Source: CADEED01 sp035765415
Lineage (GTDB): Bacteria; Pseudomonadota; Gammaproteobacteria; Steroidobacterales; Steroidobacteraceae
DNA length: 64,000 bases
Direction of reading: 5' to 3'
Assembly: GCA_035765415.1 (NCBI GenBank)
Contig: DASTXR010000073.1
Coordinates: forward strand, 1-64,000
Both the position numbers and the translations under genes were made by a program. Of this stretch, positions 1 to 8,461 are shown piece after piece. The notes below the pieces were generated by a model. That model was not told where the DNA came from. It saw nothing but the letters and a program-made list of their open reading frames with translations, and did no database searches. The stretch's first letter is position 1. The number at the start of each line of letters is the position of its first letter.

Positions 1-54
1 GAGTCAGCATCCGCGCCTGAGCAAACGCTCGCTCAACTACGACTTTTGGTGCCC

Positions 55-90
55 GGCACCGCCTTCCGGCACGGCACCGCCTTCCGGCAC
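55..90. repeat. Two exact tandem copies of an 18-bp unit
   Basis: Bases 55-72 and 73-90 are identical 18-mers (GGCACCGCCTTCCGGCAC) placed head to tail, just after the stop codon of the minus-strand molybdenum hydroxylase gene. The flanking GGTGCCCGGCACC at 48-60 is also an inverted repeat. Nothing else is recognisable in bases 1-109. Whether the repeats belong to a neighbouring gene outside the window cannot be told. Confidence 0.8.
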
Positions 91-109
91 CACCTCCCCG
101 GCACCACCC

Positions 110-2275
110 TCAGATGTTCTTCGCGATCGGCAGCTTGCGCACGCGCTTGCCGGTCGCGGCGTAGATGGCGTTCGCCACGGCGGGCGCGATCGGCGGCGTG
201 CCCGGCTCGCCGGCGCCGCCCATGGCTTCGCCCGAGTTCACGATGGTCACGAAAATCTCCGGCGCCTCGTTCATGCGCAGGATCTGGTAGTCGTGAAAAT
301 TGCTCTGCTCCACCTTGCCGTCGGCAAACGTGATCTCGCCATACAAGGCCGCCGTGAGTCCGTAGTTGATGCCGCTCTCCATCTGCAGGATGACGCCGCT
401 GGGATTCGCCGCGAAACCGCAATCGATGGCGCACCACACCTTGTGTACGCGCACGCTGCCGTCCTGCACGGACACTTCGGCGACCTCCGCGACGATGCTG
501 CCGAACGATTCATGCAGCGCCACGCCACGGCCGCGGCCCGCGGGCGCGCCGCCCGCCCAGTTGCAGGCCTCGGCGACGGCGTTCAGCACCGCGAGCTGGC
601 GCGGATGCCTGCCTAACAACCTGCGGCGCAGCTCGACCGGATCCTGCCCGCCGAGCACCGCGAGCTCATCGAGCGCGCAGTTCACGGTGAAACCGGTGTG
701 CGAGTGGCCGACCGAACGCCACCACAACACGGGCACCTGGCTGGTTCCCTCGTGCGTGTCCACGAGCACGTTGGGAATGTCGTAGGGCATGTCGGATGCG
801 CCTTCGACGCTCGACTGATCGAACGCCTGTCCCTTGGGGATGAAGGCGTCGGTCCAGCCACCGCGCAGCACGCCCTGGCTCACGATGGTCTGTTGCCAGG
901 CCACGGGCATTCCGGCGGCGTCCACGCCGCCGCGCACGCGCGACATCACATGCGGACGGTATGAAAGTCCGCGCACGTCGTCTTCGCGCGTGTACACGCT
1001 CAGCACCGGCTTGCCGACCGCCTTCGACAACTGCACGGCCTCCAGCACCACCTCGGAATTGCGCTGCGCGCGCCGCCCGAATCCACCGCCCAGGAACGTG
1101 TTGTGCAACACCACCTTCGCCGGGTCGAGGCCCAGCTCGCGGGCCGCGGCATCGCGATCGGGCGACTGCATCTGCGTGCCCAGCCAGAGCTCGCAGCCAT
1201 CGGCGCGCACGTCGGCGAGGCAGTTGAGCGGCTCCATGGGCGAGTGCGACAGATAGGGCAGCTCGTATTCGACGTCCATGCGTTTCGCGGCCGTACCCAG
1301 CGCCGACTTCACGTCGCCGGTATTACGCGCCACGGCGCCAGGTTTACCGAGCAGGCGCTGGTACTCACGGCGCTGGCCTGCGCTCGAGAAGCTGCGCTGC
1401 GCGCCTTCGTTCCAGGCCAGCTCGAGCGCATCCCGGCCGCGCTTCGCAGCCCAGGTGTTCGTGCCATACACCGCCACCCCCGCCGGAATCACCTTGACGT
1501 CGACGACGCCGGCCACCGCGCGCGCGGCAGCGTCATTCACTTTCTCGAGCTTCGCGCCGACCACGGGCGGCCGCGCGATGACCGCGAACAACATGCCCGG
1601 CACGCGCATGTCGATGCCGAATTTCGCGCTGCCATCCACTTTCATCGGCGCGTCGAGCCGTTTTTGCGGCTTGCCGAGGTAGCGAAACGCCGCCGGATCC
1701 TTGAGCGTCACCTTCTCCGGCACCGGAAGCTGCGAGGCCGCGTCGGCCAGCGCCCCATAAGTGAGGGTCTTCGAGCCGCGATATACCTTGCCGTCGGAGG
1801 TGGTGAGCTCCGCCACGTCCACATCCCAGCGCCGGGCCGCCGCGGCTAACAACATGGCGCGCGCGCGGGCGCCGGCCTCGCGCAGCTGCGTGTAAGTGGT
1901 GCTGGTGCTCATGCTGCCGCCGGTGAACTGGATGGGCATGAACGGCACGTTGAACGCCGGATCCGCGCCTGCGAATTCCACGTTCACGCGCGCCGGATCC
2001 ACGTCGAGCTCTTCGGCCAGCGCCATGGTGAGGCCGGTGTAGATGCCCTGGCCCATCTCGGACTTGCCGATCACCACCGTGACGGTGTCGTCCGGCGCCA
2101 CCCTGACGAAGGCATTGGGCGCCAGCGTGCGTCCGGTCGCGGCGGCGCCTGCGGCTTCTTCGCGGCGATTTGCGTAGCGGATGCCGAGAACCAGCCCGCC
2201 ACCGATGACTCCAACTGCGGCGCCGGCGGTAATGAAGGTGCGGCGGTCGAAACCCGCGGATGACTTGGTGTCCAT
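110..2275 (-). CDS. Xanthine dehydrogenase family, molybdopterin-binding (large) subunit, IorB/aldehyde-oxidase-like
   Basis: This 721-residue protein belongs to the molybdenum hydroxylase large subunits of the isoquinoline 1-oxidoreductase beta type. These hydroxylate N-heterocycles or oxidise aldehydes. Residues 10-16 read DRRTFIT followed by a hydrophobic stretch, a twin-arginine-like export signal, so the enzyme probably acts in the periplasm. The FLGGGFGRR segment near residue 400 matches a cofactor-binding loop. GAGEPGTPP near the C-terminus carries the glutamate expected to be catalytic. The length is normal for the single-polypeptide form. Its usual [2Fe-2S] small subunit is not upstream, where a plus-strand metallo-hydrolase starts 47 bp away, and could only lie beyond base 1. 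The substrate cannot be deduced. Confidence 0.9.
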   Translation of the reverse strand: MDTKSSAGFDRRTFITAGAAVGVIGGGLVLGIRYANRREEAAGAAATGRTLAPNAFVRVAPDDTVTVVIGKSEMGQGIYTGLTMALAEELDVDPARVNVEFAGADPAFNVPFMPIQFTGGSMSTSTTYTQLREAGARARAMLLAAAARRWDVDVAELTTSDGKVYRGSKTLTYGALADAASQLPVPEKVTLKDPAAFRYLGKPQKRLDAPMKVDGSAKFGIDMRVPGMLFAVIARPPVVGAKLEKVNDAAARAVAGVVDVKVIPAGVAVYGTNTWAAKRGRDALELAWNEGAQRSFSSAGQRREYQRLLGKPGAVARNTGDVKSALGTAAKRMDVEYELPYLSHSPMEPLNCLADVRADGCELWLGTQMQSPDRDAAARELGLDPAKVVLHNTFLGGGFGRRAQRNSEVVLEAVQLSKAVGKPVLSVYTREDDVRGLSYRPHVMSRVRGGVDAAGMPVAWQQTIVSQGVLRGGWTDAFIPKGQAFDQSSVEGASDMPYDIPNVLVDTHEGTSQVPVLWWRSVGHSHTGFTVNCALDELAVLGGQDPVELRRRLLGRHPRQLAVLNAVAEACNWAGGAPAGRGRGVALHESFGSIVAEVAEVSVQDGSVRVHKVWCAIDCGFAANPSGVILQMESGINYGLTAALYGEITFADGKVEQSNFHDYQILRMNEAPEIFVTIVNSGEAMGGAGEPGTPPIAPAVANAIYAATGKRVRKLPIAKNI

Positions 2276-2322
2276 GGCGCGCTCCGGTGTTCGGGATGCG
2301 GCGATGTTAAGGTATCGGCCGC

Positions 2323-3711
2323 ATGCAACTGGAGTTTTTCGGAGCCGCGGGGGAAGTGACCGGTTCCTGCCACATCCTGCGGGTGGCGGGCCGGGAAGTG
2401 CTGCTGGACTGCGGCATGATCCAGGGTGGCCAGGACGCGCCGGCGCGCAACCGCCAGCCGTTCCCGTTCGATGCCGCCGCCATCGACGCGGTGGTGCTGA
2501 GCCACGCCCACATCGATCACTGCGGGCGCCTGCCGTTGCTGGTGAAGCGCGGCTACCGCGGGCCTATCTACACCAACAAGGCCTGCGCGGACCTCGTGCC
2601 CATCCTGCTGCGCGACTCGGCCAGCCTCGCGCTGCGCGACGCGCAACGCAACGAAGAGCGCATCGAGCCGCTGTACGATCTCGAAGACGTGGAAACCACG
2701 CTCGCGCAGATCCGGCCCATGCCCTACGACACGCAGAAGGAGCTGTTGCCGGGCGTCGTCGTCCGCGTGCGCGACGCGGGACACATCCTGGGATCTTCCA
2801 GCGTGGAGTTGTGGGCGAGCGAGGGCGCGGTGCGCCGCAAGCTCGTGTTCTCGGGCGATCTCGGGCAATACGACACACCCATCCTGCAGGACCCTCACCG
2901 GTTCGAGTCCGCGGACCTGGTGCTCATCGAGAGCACCTACGGCAATCGCCTGCATCGCGGCCGCGAAGACACCGAGCGCGAGCTCGGCGGCATTCTCGCG
3001 CAGGCGGCGCGCGACGGTGGCAACGTCATCGTGCCGGCGTTCGCCATCGGCAGGAGCCAGGAGCTGCTCTATCTACTGGCGAAACATTACGGCGAATGGC
3101 ATCTCACGCGCTGGAAGATCTTCCTCGACAGCCCCATGGCCATCGCCGCCAGCCGCGTGTACTGGAACAACCCGGACCGCTTCGACGAAGAGACCACGCA
3201 CCTGCGCGCGACGTTCCGCGGCATGCCACCTCTGCCGAATCTCGTGCTGTCGGAATCCTCCGAGGATTCCCGCGCCATCAATCGCGTGCGCAGCGGCGCG
3301 CTGATCATCGCCGGCTCCGGCATGGCCAACGGCGGACGCGTGCTTCACCACCTCAAGCACAACCTCGACAGACCCGAGTGCCACGTGGTCATCGTCGGTT
3401 TCCAGGCCCCGGGCACGCTGGGCCGGCAGCTCGTCGACCGCCAGCCGGAAGTGCGCATCCACGGGCAACGGGTGCGCTGTCTCGCGCAGATACACACGCT
3501 CGGCGGCCTGTCCGCGCACGGAGACCAGGCCGATCTGCTGCGCTGGTATGACAGTTTCGCCGGCCGGCCGCCCGTGTACCTCGTGCACGGCGAGGTGCCC
3601 TCGGCCGAAGCGCTGGCCGGCAAATTGCGCGAGCGCGGGGCAAGCGCCACCGTCACCCGGCCGGGACTTACCGTCGACCTGGCGAATTTGCCCGCCCTCG
3701 CGCGGGACTAA
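2323..3711 (+). CDS. Beta-CASP metallo-beta-lactamase-fold hydrolase (putative RNA-processing exonuclease)
   Basis: The 462-residue protein has the zinc signature HAHIDH at residues 61-66, a DAGHILGS motif near residue 155, and the beta-CASP elements AFAIGRSQELL, AGSGMANGGRVLHH and LSAHGDQ. This is the architecture of CPSF73/YSH1-like and bacterial beta-CASP nucleases, which cut RNA or DNA with two zinc ions. A ribonuclease role is therefore likely but not proven. It starts 47 bp from the divergent molybdenum hydroxylase gene, so both promoters must lie in that short gap. The next gene follows after 45 bp on the same strand. Confidence 0.88.
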   Translation: MQLEFFGAAGEVTGSCHILRVAGREVLLDCGMIQGGQDAPARNRQPFPFDAAAIDAVVLSHAHIDHCGRLPLLVKRGYRGPIYTNKACADLVPILLRDSASLALRDAQRNEERIEPLYDLEDVETTLAQIRPMPYDTQKELLPGVVVRVRDAGHILGSSSVELWASEGAVRRKLVFSGDLGQYDTPILQDPHRFESADLVLIESTYGNRLHRGREDTERELGGILAQAARDGGNVIVPAFAIGRSQELLYLLAKHYGEWHLTRWKIFLDSPMAIAASRVYWNNPDRFDEETTHLRATFRGMPPLPNLVLSESSEDSRAINRVRSGALIIAGSGMANGGRVLHHLKHNLDRPECHVVIVGFQAPGTLGRQLVDRQPEVRIHGQRVRCLAQIHTLGGLSAHGDQADLLRWYDSFAGRPPVYLVHGEVPSAEALAGKLRERGASATVTRPGLTVDLANLPALARD

Positions 3712-3756
3712 TGCCTAGAATCGACGACTAACAAACCCCCCGCGGATCAATCACGC

Positions 3757-5049
3757 ATGAGTCAGAAGTTCGAAGTTTTCCTCGCGCGTTTCGTGCGGAT
3801 CGAGCCCGGTGAAAAACGCGCGGTGTTCACGGCCTTCGCGCTGATGTTCTGCGTCATGGGCGGCTACTTCGCCGTGCGGCCCATTCGCGAAACCGTGGGC
3901 ACCATCCTCGGAGAGGCGGTGACCAGCGACACCTGGATCTGGACCGCGGTCTTCGCGATCGCAATCATCCCCGTGTATGGGTTCCTCGTGGCGCGTGTGA
4001 GCCGCGCGACGCTGGTTCCGGCCATCTACGGCACCGTGGCCGTGGCGCTGGCGGCAGCCGGCATGGTTTTCCAGGCCGATCCGCAGAACATGGTGGTGGG
4101 GCGCATCTTCTACGTCGGCATCAGCGTCATCAATCTGTTCCTCATCTCGGTGTTCTGGAGTTTCCTGCTCGAGTTCTTCCAGAGCGAGCAGACCAAGCGG
4201 CTGTTCGGCTTCATCGCCGCGGGCGGCACCACCGGCGCGCTGGTCGGGCCTTTCATCACCGAGCGCATCGTCAATCACGTGGGCATCTCGGGCATCCTGT
4301 TCTTCGGCGCGGCGCTGTTCGCGGTCGCCATCTTCTGCCAGCGCGCCCTGGTCCATGAAATGCGCGAACACGGCCTGTCGGCCGCCGCGGGCTCTTCGGC
4401 CGCCCAGGCAGCACGCGCCACGCGCGGTGTCGGTGGCAATCCCTTCGCGGGCGTGGCCATCGTGCTCAAGTCGCCTTACCTGCTGGGCATCGCGCTGTTC
4501 GTCATCATGATCTCCACGGCCAACACCATCCTGTACTTCGAGCAGCTTCGCCTGGTGAAGGACATGTTCGAAGACCCCGAGCAGCGCGCGCAGATGTTCG
4601 CGCGCATCGATTTCATCGTGCAGGCGCTGACGGTGGTGTCGCAGGTGCTCATCACCGGGCGCGTGGCGCAGAAACTGGGCGTGACCGCGCTGCTGGTGAT
4701 ATTGCCGCTGCTCATCATGGGCGGCTTCCTGCTGCTGGCGAGCATGGGCACGTTCCTCGTACTGGCCTGCGTGATGGTCCTGCGCCGCTGGGGCGAATAC
4801 GCGTTCATCCGCCCGGGTCGCGAGATGTTGTGGAGCCGGCTCGACACGGAGACCAAGTACAAGGCGAAGAACTTCATCGACGTCACCGTGTACCGTTTCT
4901 CCGATGCCGTCGTGGCGCAGGTGCAGGATGCGCTCAAGGGCGGCGGCATGAATCCGGCGCAGGGCGCCTTGTTAGGCGCCGGCGTCTGCGCCATGTGGGC
5001 GGTCAATGGCTGGTGGCTGGGGCGCAAGTTCGACAAGGGAAAACAGTAG
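3757..5049 (+). CDS. MFS-type membrane carrier resembling NTP/NDP exchangers
   Basis: The 430-residue protein consists mostly of hydrophobic helices, with about twelve expected. Near the N-terminus the segment GYFAVRPIRETVG resembles bacterial MFS proteins related to ATP/ADP translocases (Npt1/Npt2-like). Free-living bacteria carry such proteins without a known substrate. It follows the beta-CASP gene by 45 bp and precedes the KTSC gene, so co-transcription is possible. The family assignment comes from sequence appearance. The transported compound is unknown, and a simple drug or metabolite exporter cannot be excluded. Confidence 0.7.
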   Translation: MSQKFEVFLARFVRIEPGEKRAVFTAFALMFCVMGGYFAVRPIRETVGTILGEAVTSDTWIWTAVFAIAIIPVYGFLVARVSRATLVPAIYGTVAVALAAAGMVFQADPQNMVVGRIFYVGISVINLFLISVFWSFLLEFFQSEQTKRLFGFIAAGGTTGALVGPFITERIVNHVGISGILFFGAALFAVAIFCQRALVHEMREHGLSAAAGSSAAQAARATRGVGGNPFAGVAIVLKSPYLLGIALFVIMISTANTILYFEQLRLVKDMFEDPEQRAQMFARIDFIVQALTVVSQVLITGRVAQKLGVTALLVILPLLIMGGFLLLASMGTFLVLACVMVLRRWGEYAFIRPGREMLWSRLDTETKYKAKNFIDVTVYRFSDAVVAQVQDALKGGGMNPAQGALLGAGVCAMWAVNGWWLGRKFDKGKQ

Positions 5050-5107
5050 CTGTAGGAGTTCTCCGGCATCCGGGGAACTTCGCGCCGCGGACTTTCGTCT
5101 GCGGCTC

Positions 5108-5305
5108 ATGCCCTCGAGCGTCATCCGTTCGTACCGCTACGATCCGCTGCAGCGCCGCCTGGAGTTGCAGTTCGTTTCCGGCCGTCGCTATCGCTATCAC
5201 GACGTGCCCGAGGAGACCTGGCTGGGCATGCGCCGGGCATTTTCAAAAGGCGAGTTCTTCAACGCGCACATCCGCGATCACTTTCGCTACACGCGAGAGA
5301 CCTGA
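5108..5305 (+). CDS. KTSC domain protein
   Basis: This 65-residue protein matches the KTSC domain, a small fold first noted at the C-terminus of some lysyl-tRNA synthetases. Typical features are SSVIRSYRYDPLQRRLEL at the start and SGRRYRYHDVP followed by FNAHIRDHF near the end. I chose the ATG at 5108 because the domain begins there. An in-frame upstream extension to 5006 would read through the end of the transporter gene and looks non-coding. It is 5 bp upstream of the AlkB gene, so the two are probably co-transcribed. The domain's molecular role is unknown. Confidence 0.85.
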   Translation: MPSSVIRSYRYDPLQRRLELQFVSGRRYRYHDVPEETWLGMRRAFSKGEFFNAHIRDHFRYTRET

Positions 5306-5310
5306 GGGCG

Positions 5311-5889
5311 ATGAGCGTTTCGACCGGTGGCGGGCAGCACGGCCTGTTCGACCTGGCGCCGGCGGGTTTCGTCCACGGCCCGGATTTCATCTCGGGCACC
5401 GAGGAAGCCGAACTGCTCGCGCATGCGCAGGCGCTGCCGTTCAAGCCATTTGCGTTCCACGGCTGGCTGGGAAAACGCGAAACGGTTTCTTTCGGCTGGC
5501 GCTACGACTTCAACGACGCAACCATGCACGCGGCGCCACCGATCCCGGAGTTCCTCCTGCCGTTGCGCGAGCGCGCGGCGATTTTCGCGCGTCTTCCCCC
5601 GGACAACCTGGAGCAGGCCTCGGTGATCCGTTACGACGCCGGTGCCGGGATCGGCTGGCATCGGGATCGCCCGGTCTTCGACAAGGTGGTCGGCGTCTCG
5701 CTGCTGACCCCCTGCATCCTCCGCTTCCGGCGCCGCGAGGCACGGGGCTTCGCGCGCTTCGCGTTCGACGCGCAGCCGCGCTCGGCCTATCTACTGAGCG
5801 GCGAGATCCGCCACGACTGGGAACACAGCATCGCGCCGATGAAGGCGCTGCGTTTTTCGATCACGTTTCGCAGCAGGAGTTGCTCATGA
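5311..5889 (+). CDS. AlkB-like 2-oxoglutarate/Fe(II) dioxygenase
   Basis: This 192-residue protein fits the AlkB family, which oxidatively removes alkyl groups from nucleic acid bases using Fe(II) and 2-oxoglutarate. The iron ligands are visible as H117 and D119 in GWHRDR and H172 in WEHS. R181 and R187 in RFSITFR are the expected 2-oxoglutarate and substrate-side arginines. It lies between the KTSC gene (5 bp upstream) and the GFA gene, whose ATG overlaps its TGA. The compact form without extra domains is closer to the ALKBH2/3-like or bacterial 2OG-Fe(II) oxygenase branch than to E. coli AlkB itself. Confidence 0.9.
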   Translation: MSVSTGGGQHGLFDLAPAGFVHGPDFISGTEEAELLAHAQALPFKPFAFHGWLGKRETVSFGWRYDFNDATMHAAPPIPEFLLPLRERAAIFARLPPDNLEQASVIRYDAGAGIGWHRDRPVFDKVVGVSLLTPCILRFRRREARGFARFAFDAQPRSAYLLSGEIRHDWEHSIAPMKALRFSITFRSRSCS

Positions 5890-6305
5890 CCAGGAACGAA
5901 TTGACCGGCGGATGCGCCTGCGGCGGCGTGCGATATCGGCTCGCTTCCGCGCCTTTCGATGCGGGTTACTGTCATTGCTCGATGTGCCGGCGTTCGAGCG
6001 GAGCCCCCGTCGTGGCGTTCGCGACCGTGCCGCGCGCCGACTTCATCCTCGACGCCGGCGAGCCGCGGCGGCGCAGGTCGTCGGGTTCTGGCGAACGCTG
6101 GTTTTGCGGCGAGTGCGGAACGCAGCTCGCCATGCACGTCGATCATCAGCCGGACACGCTCGACTTCACGCTCGCGTCGCTGGATGCGCCGGCGGCGATT
6201 CGACCGGTGTTCCACATCTTCTTCGCCGAACGCGTGCGGTGGTTCGAGCCGCGGGACACATTTCCACGGCACGACGGCTTTCGCCCCGACACTCGCGGGC
6301 TCTAG
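5886..6305 (+). CDS. GFA family zinc protein (glutathione-dependent formaldehyde-activating-like)
   Basis: This 139-residue protein carries the cysteine pattern of the GFA/CENP-V fold. It has C10 and C12 (GGCACGG), C29, C31 and C34 (YCHCSMC), and C74 and C77 (FCGECG), which bind zinc. Founding members bind S-hydroxymethyl glutathione, but most family members have no proven activity. The ATG at 5886 overlaps the alkB-like stop codon (ATGA), which indicates translational coupling. AlkB repair releases formaldehyde, so a formaldehyde-handling neighbour would make sense, though that link is inference. It ends 2 bp from a convergent stop codon. Confidence 0.88.
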   Translation: MTRNELTGGCACGGVRYRLASAPFDAGYCHCSMCRRSSGAPVVAFATVPRADFILDAGEPRRRRSSGSGERWFCGECGTQLAMHVDHQPDTLDFTLASLDAPAAIRPVFHIFFAERVRWFEPRDTFPRHDGFRPDTRGL

Positions 6306-6307
6306 GG

Positions 6308-8452
6308 TTACGCCACCGCGGCGTCCGAAGCCTTCTTCTCGAGCGGCAGAGAAATCCGGAAACGCGTGTATTCACCGGGCTTGGTCGCGATGCCGACGCG
6401 GCCACCGGCCTTGGTGACGAGGTCGCGGACCACGTCCATGCCGATGCCACGCGCGCCATCGTCGCTCACGGTGGTGAATCCCGGACGGAAGATGAGGCTG
6501 GCCAGCTTGCGCGGGTCGATCTTCGCGGCGAGCTCGACGGTGAGCATGCCCTGGCGCACGGCTTCCGCGCGGATCTTGTCGTGGTCCAGCCCGCGGCCAT
6601 CGTCCTGGACGCTGAGCTGGTAACCATCCTCGCCCATGCGCTGGAACTGCACGGCCACGGTGCCGGTTTCCGGCTTGTCGAGAACCACGCGATCGGCCGG
6701 GCTTTCGACGCCGTGGCGGATCGCGTTGTGGATGAGCTGGCCGAGAATCTTTTCGATGGAGCGCCGGTAGTGGCGCGGCACGTCCTCGAGGCCGACGACC
6801 ACGAGCGACACGCGCTTGGAGTACATGTCGGCGAGGAAGATGGACATTTCCTCGAGGCTCTCCTGCGAGAGATCCGAGAGCCGCGCGGCCTTGGTGATAC
6901 CGGTGGCCGAAGGAGCGGCATCCCGCAGTTTCGGCTGGCGAATGGTGGTGCCGGTGGCCGTGGCCGAACGCTGCGTGGCGTCGATGGACGGCGTGCCGGT
7001 CTCGCCATTCTGCGTGCGCCAATCGCGCAGGCGCGCCACCACTTCACCCTGGATGGCGAGATGGCTCAGCAGATCGTCGAGCTTCACCGCGAGCGGCAGG
7101 AAATCGTTGCCGGACAAAGTCTGCTTGTCGCGCAGGCCGTTGAGCGCGGCCGAGAACCGGTCGGCGCGTTCACAGACCGAGGCCAGCGGCAAACGCTCGG
7201 CGCGCGAATGGATGCCGCGGATCAATTCGAGGATCAACACCAGCTTTTCACGGAAGGCCTGCGGCTCGCGCGCGGGCAGCTTCATGATGGCGCGCAGCTG
7301 GCCGGCTTTTTCGCGCGCCTCGGCGAGGAAGTGCTCGAGCCGTCCGGCTTCGATGTGCATGACTTCCTTGAGCACTTCGTTGAGGCGCGGATCCGGCGGA
7401 TCGATGATCGCCGAAGGATCGGGCGACGCTGCGGGTTTCGGTGTTTCGCTGTCCACGGCCGACGACGCCACGTCGGGCGCCGTGATCGTGGTGGCGAGGT
7501 GATTCTCTGCATCCAGGCTGCGTATCGTCGCCGTGGCGGCGTCCGCCGCGGGCGCGTTGGGCGGCAGCGAGGCCGCCATCGACGCGATCTTGCGGGGCTG
7601 TCCGCCGGCCATGGCCGCTTCGCTCAAAGTGGGGAGCGAGGGGATCGAATCTTCCGTGACGTCCATCGGACCGAGCTCGAATTCCCCGGTGCTCATGGGA
7701 GTGAGCGGCGCGGGACTGCCGGATGGCGCGACCGCGGGAGCAGCCGCGGGAGCAATTGCTGCCGGGGCTGGCGGCGCGTCCGTCGCAGTGACTGCGGCTT
7801 GCGCGGCCACCGGCACCGGAGCGGCAGCCACGGGGGTTTCCGCCGGCACCGCGGCCATGGCCGCGACGTTGAGCGCCGGCCGCGAACCGGTTTCACCCGC
7901 GAGCCGCTTCGCAAAGGTCTCTTCGTCGAGAACCGGCACTTCGATGGTGTGCGGCATCACGCGCGGCGCCGAGATGCGCTCGATGGAAACGATGATGTGA
8001 TGGACCCGGCCGTCGACCACCAGCCGCGCGAAGCGGATCGCGAGGTGGCGGGCGCCCGAATGCACCTTGGCGAGCGGATTCTGCGTGGCGTCGACCACCG
8101 CATTGGCTTCGGCCTTCCACATCGATTCCAGGAACGCGACGGTCTGGCGCCGGACCTGTACGTCGACCAGGTCGGCGATGACCTGTACGAAAGCGGTGCC
8201 CGCGCCGCAGGTGTGGCCTAACAACTCCGGCGCCGCGGAAGACGCCTCGCCCATGAGCTTGTGTTCGCGATCGAGGAACAACACGCCGGCCTGTGACAGC
8301 TCGAGCATGGCGTAGGCCTGCGCACGCGCCACCACGAGCTGCTCGTCGCGCGAACGCAGGCTGCTGCGCTGCGTGATGGCGTAGATGGTGACGCCGATCA
8401 GGCAGATGAGTGCCGTGCCGAGCGCCACGATGGGAAAGTTGAGGAACTCCAT
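6308..8452 (-). CDS. Membrane-anchored CheA-like ATPase/histidine kinase lacking CheW domain
   Basis: This is the last gene of the three-gene signalling operon and encodes 714 residues. A transmembrane helix covers residues 7-27, followed by a PAS-like segment (about 45-165). A long Ala/Pro-rich linker and a helical segment around 355-470 come next. The C-terminal ATPase has CheA-type boxes: HNAIRHGVE (575-583), DDGRGLD (617-623), FRPGFTT (655-661) and GARGIGMDVVR (666-676). There is no CheW-like regulatory domain. The helical region resembles an HPt bundle but lacks the canonical HxxKG phosphoacceptor, so autophosphorylation in the usual way is doubtful. Nine base pairs separate it from the upstream kinase gene. 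Confidence 0.8.
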   Translation of the reverse strand: MEFLNFPIVALGTALICLIGVTIYAITQRSSLRSRDEQLVVARAQAYAMLELSQAGVLFLDREHKLMGEASSAAPELLGHTCGAGTAFVQVIADLVDVQVRRQTVAFLESMWKAEANAVVDATQNPLAKVHSGARHLAIRFARLVVDGRVHHIIVSIERISAPRVMPHTIEVPVLDEETFAKRLAGETGSRPALNVAAMAAVPAETPVAAAPVPVAAQAAVTATDAPPAPAAIAPAAAPAVAPSGSPAPLTPMSTGEFELGPMDVTEDSIPSLPTLSEAAMAGGQPRKIASMAASLPPNAPAADAATATIRSLDAENHLATTITAPDVASSAVDSETPKPAASPDPSAIIDPPDPRLNEVLKEVMHIEAGRLEHFLAEAREKAGQLRAIMKLPAREPQAFREKLVLILELIRGIHSRAERLPLASVCERADRFSAALNGLRDKQTLSGNDFLPLAVKLDDLLSHLAIQGEVVARLRDWRTQNGETGTPSIDATQRSATATGTTIRQPKLRDAAPSATGITKAARLSDLSQESLEEMSIFLADMYSKRVSLVVVGLEDVPRHYRRSIEKILGQLIHNAIRHGVESPADRVVLDKPETGTVAVQFQRMGEDGYQLSVQDDGRGLDHDKIRAEAVRQGMLTVELAAKIDPRKLASLIFRPGFTTVSDDGARGIGMDVVRDLVTKAGGRVGIATKPGEYTRFRISLPLEKKASDAAVA

Positions 8453-8461
8453 TCCGCCTCC

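Noticed and set aside
5912..8221. Long plus-strand open frame opposite the CheA-like gene
   Set aside because: It runs antisense to a gene with clear motifs and its translation is rich in His, Arg and Gly without recognisable domains, as expected of a shadow in GC-rich DNA.
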